The position numbers and the translations under genes were made by a program. From an uncultured Clostridium sp. (GTDB taxonomy: Bacteria > Bacillota > Clostridia > Lachnospirales > Lachnospiraceae), in assembly GCA_900541315.1 (NCBI GenBank), contig UQJF01000113.1, positions 1 through 10,345 on the forward strand: 10,345 nt of DNA. The letters run 5' to 3'. Below, in pieces: positions 6,493-10,345 of the stretch; positions within the stretch are counted from its first letter, which is position 1; each line of letters starts with the position of its first letter. The notes beneath the pieces are model-generated. The model saw only the letters and a program-made list of their open reading frames with translations. It was not told where the DNA came from and searched no databases.

Positions 6493-7152
6493 ATGAATGT
6501 ATTTGATATACTCGGTCCTGTTATGATCGGTCCTTCCAGCTCTCACACAGCAGGTGCCGCAAGGATCGGCCGTATTACAAGGACTCTTCTTGGAGCGCCT
6601 GCTGTAAAGGCGGACATCCTCCTTCATGGATCCTTTGCAAAAACATATAAGGGACATGGTACAGATAAAGCTCTTATTGCCGGGATCATGGGAATGGCTA
6701 CCGATGACGTACGCATCCGTCAGGCACCTGAACTTGCAAAAGCAGCAGGGCTTAAGGTCCATATTTCCACAGGTGACATTGACGGTGCCCATCCAAATAC
6801 AGCACGTGTCACTTTAACAGATGCAAATGGCCGCCAGGTATCCCTCCTGGGTTCCAGTATTGGCGGAGGAAACATTCTTGTAACAGAGGTCAACGGCATG
6901 GAAGTTTCTCTTACCGGCCAGTATACCACTCTCATCGTCCTCCACAAAGATACCCCCGGCATCATTGCTGCTGTAACAGAGGTCATGGCTGAAGAAGGCA
7001 TTAATATCTGCAATTTCCGTCTTTCCAGACAGAAGAAAGGCGGCGAAGCGGTAATGACCATTGAACTGGATGGAAAGCCCAGTCCTGAGATCAACAAAAA
7101 GATCAACACCCTTCCAAATATCTATTCCAGCACCATGCTGCAGCCTATTTAA
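6493..7152 (+). CDS. sdaAB: L-serine dehydratase, iron-sulfur-dependent, beta subunit
   Basis: This is the beta subunit (219 residues) of the two-subunit [4Fe-4S] L-serine deaminase, which turns serine into pyruvate and ammonia in the cytoplasm. Residues 1-140 are the serine dehydratase beta domain, with the motif GPSSSHTAGAARIG (13-26), HGSFAKTYKGHGTD (45-58) and GAHPNTARV (98-106). Residues 145-219 are an ACT domain (LIVLHKDTPGIIAAV), a likely amino-acid-sensing site. The start at 6493 is supported by AGAAGG 7 bases upstream; the open frame reaches back to 6439 but that would start inside the -10 region. It is the first gene of the sda operon, followed after 207 bases by sdaAA. That gap is long for partner subunits and is filled by a large palindrome. 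Confidence 0.95.
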   Translation: MNVFDILGPVMIGPSSSHTAGAARIGRITRTLLGAPAVKADILLHGSFAKTYKGHGTDKALIAGIMGMATDDVRIRQAPELAKAAGLKVHISTGDIDGAHPNTARVTLTDANGRQVSLLGSSIGGGNILVTEVNGMEVSLTGQYTTLIVLHKDTPGIIAAVTEVMAEEGINICNFRLSRQKKGGEAVMTIELDGKPSPEINKKINTLPNIYSSTMLQPI

Positions 7153-7167
7153 TAAGTGTAAATACAA

Positions 7168-7330
7168 ATGTGCTCTCGGAATCTTTCTGTGCTTGATTTT
7201 GTAAGAAGATTTTTTGTCAGTTGTACCCAAATTTCTGAAGCGTTGGCGTTGCGTCCGCCTCTGAAATTTGAGTGCCACTGGCGGAAAATCGGCCACAAAA
7301 GCAAGTGCAGGAAAGACTCCAAGAGGACAT
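7168..7330. repeat. Long imperfect palindrome between sdaAB and sdaAA (MITE-like or intercistronic RNA hairpin)
   Basis: Arms 7168-7235 and 7263-7330 are each 68 bases and nearly complementary along their full length, around a 27-base loop (7236-7262) with its own GGCG/CGCC stem (7245-7248 with 7256-7259). The innermost pairing, CAAATTTC with GAAATTTG, is perfect. The arms need only a compensating one-base shift and one internal loop (about 7203-7207 against 7291-7294). Many differences are transitions; some keep G-U pairs in plus-strand RNA and others in minus-strand RNA, so strand of action cannot be told. The trinucleotide CAA flanks both ends (7165-7167 and 7331-7333), possibly a target duplication but short enough to be chance. 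No protein is encoded. It accounts for nearly all of the 207-base gene gap. Confidence 0.8.
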
Positions 7331-7346
7331 CAAAGTCTTAAGGAGG
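7313..7346 (+). promoter_or_regulatory. sdaAA ribosome binding site with overlapping competing hairpin
   Basis: AGGAGG (7341-7346) is the ribosome binding site of sdaAA, but it stands 13 bases from ATG 7360, longer than usual. Just upstream, AAGACT (7313-7318) can pair with AGTCTT (7334-7339), or CTCC (7317-7320) with GGAG (7342-7345), which would hide the site. The same bases belong to the right arm of the long palindrome, so forming that stem would prevent this pairing. A switch between the two folds is an inference from base pairing only. Confidence 0.45.
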
Positions 7347-7359
7347 TTTTCCTGACATC

Positions 7360-8292
7360 ATGAATACTGATTTTAACTACTCTTCTGTTGCCTCCATTAT
7401 CCAGGCTGCAGAAAAAAACAGTCTTCCCGTTTCAGCCCTGGTGCTGAGCCAGCAGGCACAGCAGATGGAACTGGAGGAAAAGACTGTATATGAAAAAATG
7501 GCTTCAAATTTTCAGGTTATGAAGGAGTGTATTGAACCTGGCTGTGATGAACACTTAAAAAGTACCAGCGGTCTCACAGGAGGCGATGCCTATAAGCTGC
7601 GCCGCTACAGTAAAGAGGGCAAAAGCCTGACAGGATCCTTTCTTTCAGGTGCCCTATACCGGGCACTGGCTGTTTCTGAATTAAACGCTTCCATGGGCCG
7701 TATCGTAGCTGCCCCGACTGCCGGAAGCTGCGGCATCCTTCCTGCTGCACTTATTACCATGCAGGTGGAAAAAGGATGTTCTGACCATGACTGCGTAATG
7801 GCTCTTTTTACTGCCTCTGCTATTGGTATGGTCATTGCAAACAATGCCTCTTTAGCAGGCGCCCAGGGCGGATGCCAGGCAGAGTGCGGTTCTGCCGCTG
7901 CCATGGCTGCCGCCGCTATTACAGAGCTGGCAGGCGGAACCCCCCATATGGTCTCCCAGGCAGTTGCAATTGCCTTAAAAAATATCCTGGGACTTGTATG
8001 CGACCCGGTAGCCGGTCTGGTAGAGATCCCCTGTATCAAACGCAATGCCTCCGGTGTAGCAGGCGCCTTTGTTGCAGCAGAAATGGCTCTTGCAGGCATT
8101 GACAGTGCCATCCCCGCAGATGAAGTCATCTGGTCCATGAAACGGATAGGCGATATTATGTCACCTACCTTAAAAGAAACTGCAGAAGGCGGACTGGCCG
8201 CCACACCAACCGGAAGAAAGCTTCACGACCAGGTATTTGGTCCTGGTGAAGTCTTAGGCGGATGCAGCGGCTGTGCCGGCTGTCATTCATAA
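7360..8292 (+). CDS. sdaAA: L-serine dehydratase, iron-sulfur-dependent, alpha subunit
   Basis: This is the catalytic alpha subunit (310 residues) of L-serine deaminase, partner of the upstream beta subunit. The family core is clear: KSTSGLTGGDA (67-77), APTAGSCGILPA (118-129), NNASLAGAQGGCQAECGSA (161-179) and LVCDPVAGLVEIPCIKRN (212-229). Cys172, Cys214 and Cys225 are spaced 42 and 11 apart, the same as the cluster ligands I recall for the Legionella enzyme (Cys343, 385, 396), so the [4Fe-4S] cluster site is intact. The C-terminus GGCSGCAGCHS carries a CxxCxxC run. In the Legionella enzyme a C-terminal cysteine folds into the active site and caps the cluster iron, so one of Cys302, 305 or 308 may do the same. 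No start codon other than ATG 7360 is available near the ribosome binding site. The gene ends 9 bases from the stop of the convergent gene. Confidence 0.95.
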   Translation: MNTDFNYSSVASIIQAAEKNSLPVSALVLSQQAQQMELEEKTVYEKMASNFQVMKECIEPGCDEHLKSTSGLTGGDAYKLRRYSKEGKSLTGSFLSGALYRALAVSELNASMGRIVAAPTAGSCGILPAALITMQVEKGCSDHDCVMALFTASAIGMVIANNASLAGAQGGCQAECGSAAAMAAAAITELAGGTPHMVSQAVAIALKNILGLVCDPVAGLVEIPCIKRNASGVAGAFVAAEMALAGIDSAIPADEVIWSMKRIGDIMSPTLKETAEGGLAATPTGRKLHDQVFGPGEVLGGCSGCAGCHS

Positions 8293-8301
8293 ACGATACT
8301 T

Positions 8302-8341
8302 TTATTTAAAAACCACAGGAATTCCTGTAAATAACTTTTTT
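8302..8341. terminator. Possible bidirectional terminator between sdaAA and the convergent membrane-protein gene
   Basis: ACAGGAATTCCTGT (8315-8328) is a perfect 14-base palindrome giving a 5-base stem with an AATT loop. TTATTT (8302-8307) can also pair with AAATAA (8329-8334). On the plus strand TTTTTT follows at 8336-8341; on the minus strand GG and TTTTT follow directly. The short stem and the bulge between stem parts make it weak. It overlaps the 3' end of the minus-strand gene. Confidence 0.45.
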
Positions 8342-10316
8342 CCCGCAGAAGTCAGTTTTTCAAGGTCCAGGTTGACCCTGAACTGGCTTCTGTTTTTCAT
8401 CGTCACATAAACAAACAGATCTTCTCCCCCGTCAAAGCTGCTGCAAAGTCCATTGTTTTCTGCCAGAGAGCTTTCCTGGCAGGCACCTGTCAGTAAAGCG
8501 ATATCAGCAGGATCTGTAATATATAAATGTCCCTGATCGGAATAATAAGGATTCTCTGCTTTCAGCTTTTCTAATCCATCTCCCTGAGGAAGCTTTATTA
8601 CACCTTTTTCATCTGTATACAGGTTTTGCAGGTCGATCCGTATGCTCTGGATATTTTCAGCTGTCATATAGCTTCCCGGCTCAACAGACTGTTTCTTTAG
8701 CACTTCTATTGTATTTTTAAAAGAAGGATACACCGGCCAGGAAACGCAGTAATCTTCCGTTATATCATAGGCCGGATCACTGTCATAATAATAATTAGGA
8801 TCAAATCCGCCTGCCATATCATTTACAGACATATCATTTGCTGGCATCTCCATAACCATGTTCCAATAACCCTGCTGTTGTAAATAAGCAGACATATTGT
8901 GGTCTATAAATAACAGGCTTCCTACAGGATCCTCCTGTCTTCTATCTGCCACTGTCTGTGCCAGAAGATCTGCCTGGTATGCTTTTAACACTTCTTCTGC
9001 TACTGCACTTTCCTTTGTCTGATACCATATTTCCCCTGCTTCTTTGTATATTACCCCCGAAAGGTTTTCTGTTTTTTCTTCAAAAACAGGATACAGTCCC
9101 TTTTTGTATTCTTCAGAAGCATACAGAGTATCATATTCACCCATAATGCTGTTTAAAGATACACTGTAACGCCTTCCCACCTGTTTTCCATTTTTTAAGT
9201 TATAAAATACATTAACATAAATTTGAATATCTTTCTCTAAATTATCATCTTCTCCAGAGCCCACTTTACCTGCAACGAAGATGGATGTAGGGCCATCCGC
9301 TCCACCGATCACAGAAATAGCATCAGCTGGCGCAGTTTCGGCGACCATAAGTTCAGCCTCTCTTGCCGCAGATATTCCATAAGACCGGGAAAAACGTTCT
9401 TTACGGTCTTTTTCCGCCTCTTTTACGCCTTCCCTTGCCACAGCAAGTACAGTATCCATATCTGTCAGCTGCATATGCTCCTTTGCAAAATCATAAGTAC
9501 TGGTAGTATATTCGACACACCATTTTCCATCTTCTTCTACTGCATGTGCATAGCCCTTCAGAAAATTTTCATCTATGGAAAAATCCAGTCCTGCAGATGC
9601 TATTTTTTCCTCTTCCGGGATAAAACGGTCATAGCCATACCAGTCATAATGAAAAGACAGGAAAAACAGGACACCTGCTGCTACGCAGCCCAACAACTGT
9701 AATTTATGGGAAAACAGTTTCTTAAAATCAGCCTGGTAAATGATCTCAATGATACAATGGGCTAAAAGGACACCAGCTACCATTCCAAACAGTCCCCAGT
9801 GCAGACGGCTCTGCAGTGTCCAGAAGAACATGGAAGCCCCCATACCAGCTGCAAGAACAATGAGGATACGGATAGGCGCCATGGTCTTTTTAAAGGCCAT
9901 AGCCTTTCCTGCTGCCTCCATAGGACGTTTTCTGTAAAGCTCCATTCCAAGGATACCGCCTGCAAAGATTGCGATCAAAAGCCCCAGAATCTGGGCTGCT
10001 GCCACTGTCTTTCCGTCAGAAATATCTGCCAAGGACATAACGTACGCACCTACAGGAGATAAATGTCCCAACGTATCAAAGAGTGCTTCATTTGGGATCT
10101 TATCCGCTGTAATGAAAAATATATCTTCAAAGCCTCCGATCAGTGCGCCTACTGCCGGGAAGAAACTGAAAAATACAGCTGTAGCTAAAAGTCCTACAAT
10201 GATCTTTCCCGTCATCATCATAGCCACAATGACCGTCTCATAAGTCACTATGTAATACAGCAGGTTCATGAAAAAGCCAAAAAGCATAGGACCTGCAAAC
10301 TTTGCCGGGCTTACTC
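8302..10316 (-). CDS. Multi-pass membrane protein, ABC-permease-like with DUF6449-like C-terminal region, 5' end missing
   Basis: The visible part is at least 670 codons. Residue numbers here count from the internal Met at 10285-10287. Six hydrophobic segments lie near 4-22, 26-52, 95-117, 138-157, 164-183 and 197-213, followed by a soluble region of about 440 residues. I associate this layout with ABC-2-type permeases carrying DUF6449 in Clostridia, from memory and with moderate confidence. The soluble part holds an IGGADGPTSIFVAGK segment (324-341) that resembles the Na+-decarboxylase beta subunit, then a beta-rich section (IQIYVNVFYNLKNGKQ onward). The frame is open upstream of that Met, adding PGAFKAPSV in reverse order, up to base 10314; a stop appears only inside the adapter. 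The true start is therefore outside the window. A partner ATPase gene, if any, would lie beyond the right edge. The gene converges on sdaAA. Confidence 0.75.
9265..9318 (-). other. OadB-signature segment embedded in the permease-like protein
   Basis: The codons spell ISVIGGADGPTSIFVAGK. This closely resembles the conserved IIGGADGPTAIYVSSK-type segment of the beta subunit of Na+-translocating decarboxylases (OadB/MmdB/GcdB), where the Asp takes part in Na+ transport. Nothing else of that family is present: the segment sits in a soluble linker rich in Ala, Glu and Asp, after the last membrane helix. It could be a small transferable motif or convergent sequence. Confidence 0.7.
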
Positions 10317-10345
10317 CTGTCTCTTATACACATCTGACGCTGCCG
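10317..10345. other. Illumina Nextera transposase adapter (sequencing artefact)
   Basis: The last 29 bases begin CTGTCTCTTATACACATCT, the reverse complement of the Tn5 mosaic end, and continue with GACGCTGCCG, the start of the reverse complement of the Nextera read-1 tail. This is untrimmed read-through carried into the contig end. Genomic sequence ends at 10316. The adapter puts a false in-frame stop (10324-10326 on the minus strand) upstream of the truncated gene. Confidence 0.97.

Noticed and set aside
6814..7296. 160-codon minus-strand open frame overlapping sdaAB and the intercistronic palindrome
   Set aside because: It is antisense to a well-supported gene, has no recognisable family and derives part of its length from the palindrome.
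7605..8204. 199-codon minus-strand open frame inside sdaAA
   Set aside because: It is antisense to sdaAA, and its Ala/Ser/Thr-rich composition is what the complement of that gene's codons would give.
8302..10287. Annotation of the permease-like protein as a sodium ion-translocating decarboxylase beta subunit
   Set aside because: Only the short GADGPT segment matches. The membrane helices and the rest of the soluble region do not resemble that family.

Overview
The window looks like a chromosomal contig from a Clostridia member, most likely a Lachnospiraceae gut bacterium. The evidence is the company of genes: a YtvI-type membrane protein, a two-subunit iron-sulfur L-serine dehydratase, a VanW-like/YkuD L,D-transpeptidase, a lysine/alanine-rich DUF6465-type protein and a large membrane protein resembling DUF6449 permeases. 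Gene density, strong GGAGG-type ribosome binding sites and near-consensus sigma-A promoters also fit. The genus cannot be fixed from this sequence alone.

Layout. Bases 46-1551 (minus) encode an RsmF-like rRNA m5C methyltransferase. A strong terminator (1588-1626) separates it from the DUF6465-type gene (1650-2060, minus), which has a perfect consensus promoter at 2160-2188. Next comes an apparent three-gene minus-strand operon: hisC (5238-6299), a YtvI/AI-2E family membrane protein (4104-5222) and an L,D-transpeptidase (2201-4114). It is read from a TTGACA-N17-TAAAAT promoter just upstream of hisC. Back-to-back with that promoter is one for the plus-strand sdaAB (6493-7152) and sdaAA (7360-8292) pair, which together make L-serine deaminase. 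The two sda genes are separated by about 200 bases, almost all of which is one long imperfect palindrome (7168-7330). A convergent minus-strand gene (8302 to the contig end) encodes a multi-pass membrane protein that is cut off at its 5' end.

The last 29 bases (10317-10345) are not biological. They match the Illumina Nextera transposase adapter, so the genomic sequence stops at 10316. The adapter adds a false in-frame stop to the truncated gene.

The points most worth a second look are: (1) an IGGADGPTSIFVAGK-like segment, the signature of the Na+-pumping decarboxylase beta subunit, inside the soluble part of the unrelated permease-like protein; (2) the 163-base palindrome between sdaAB and sdaAA, which can fold in competition with sequestration of the sdaAA ribosome binding site; and (3) the adapter at the right end. 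I found no CRISPR array, tRNA, rRNA, transposase or phage gene.
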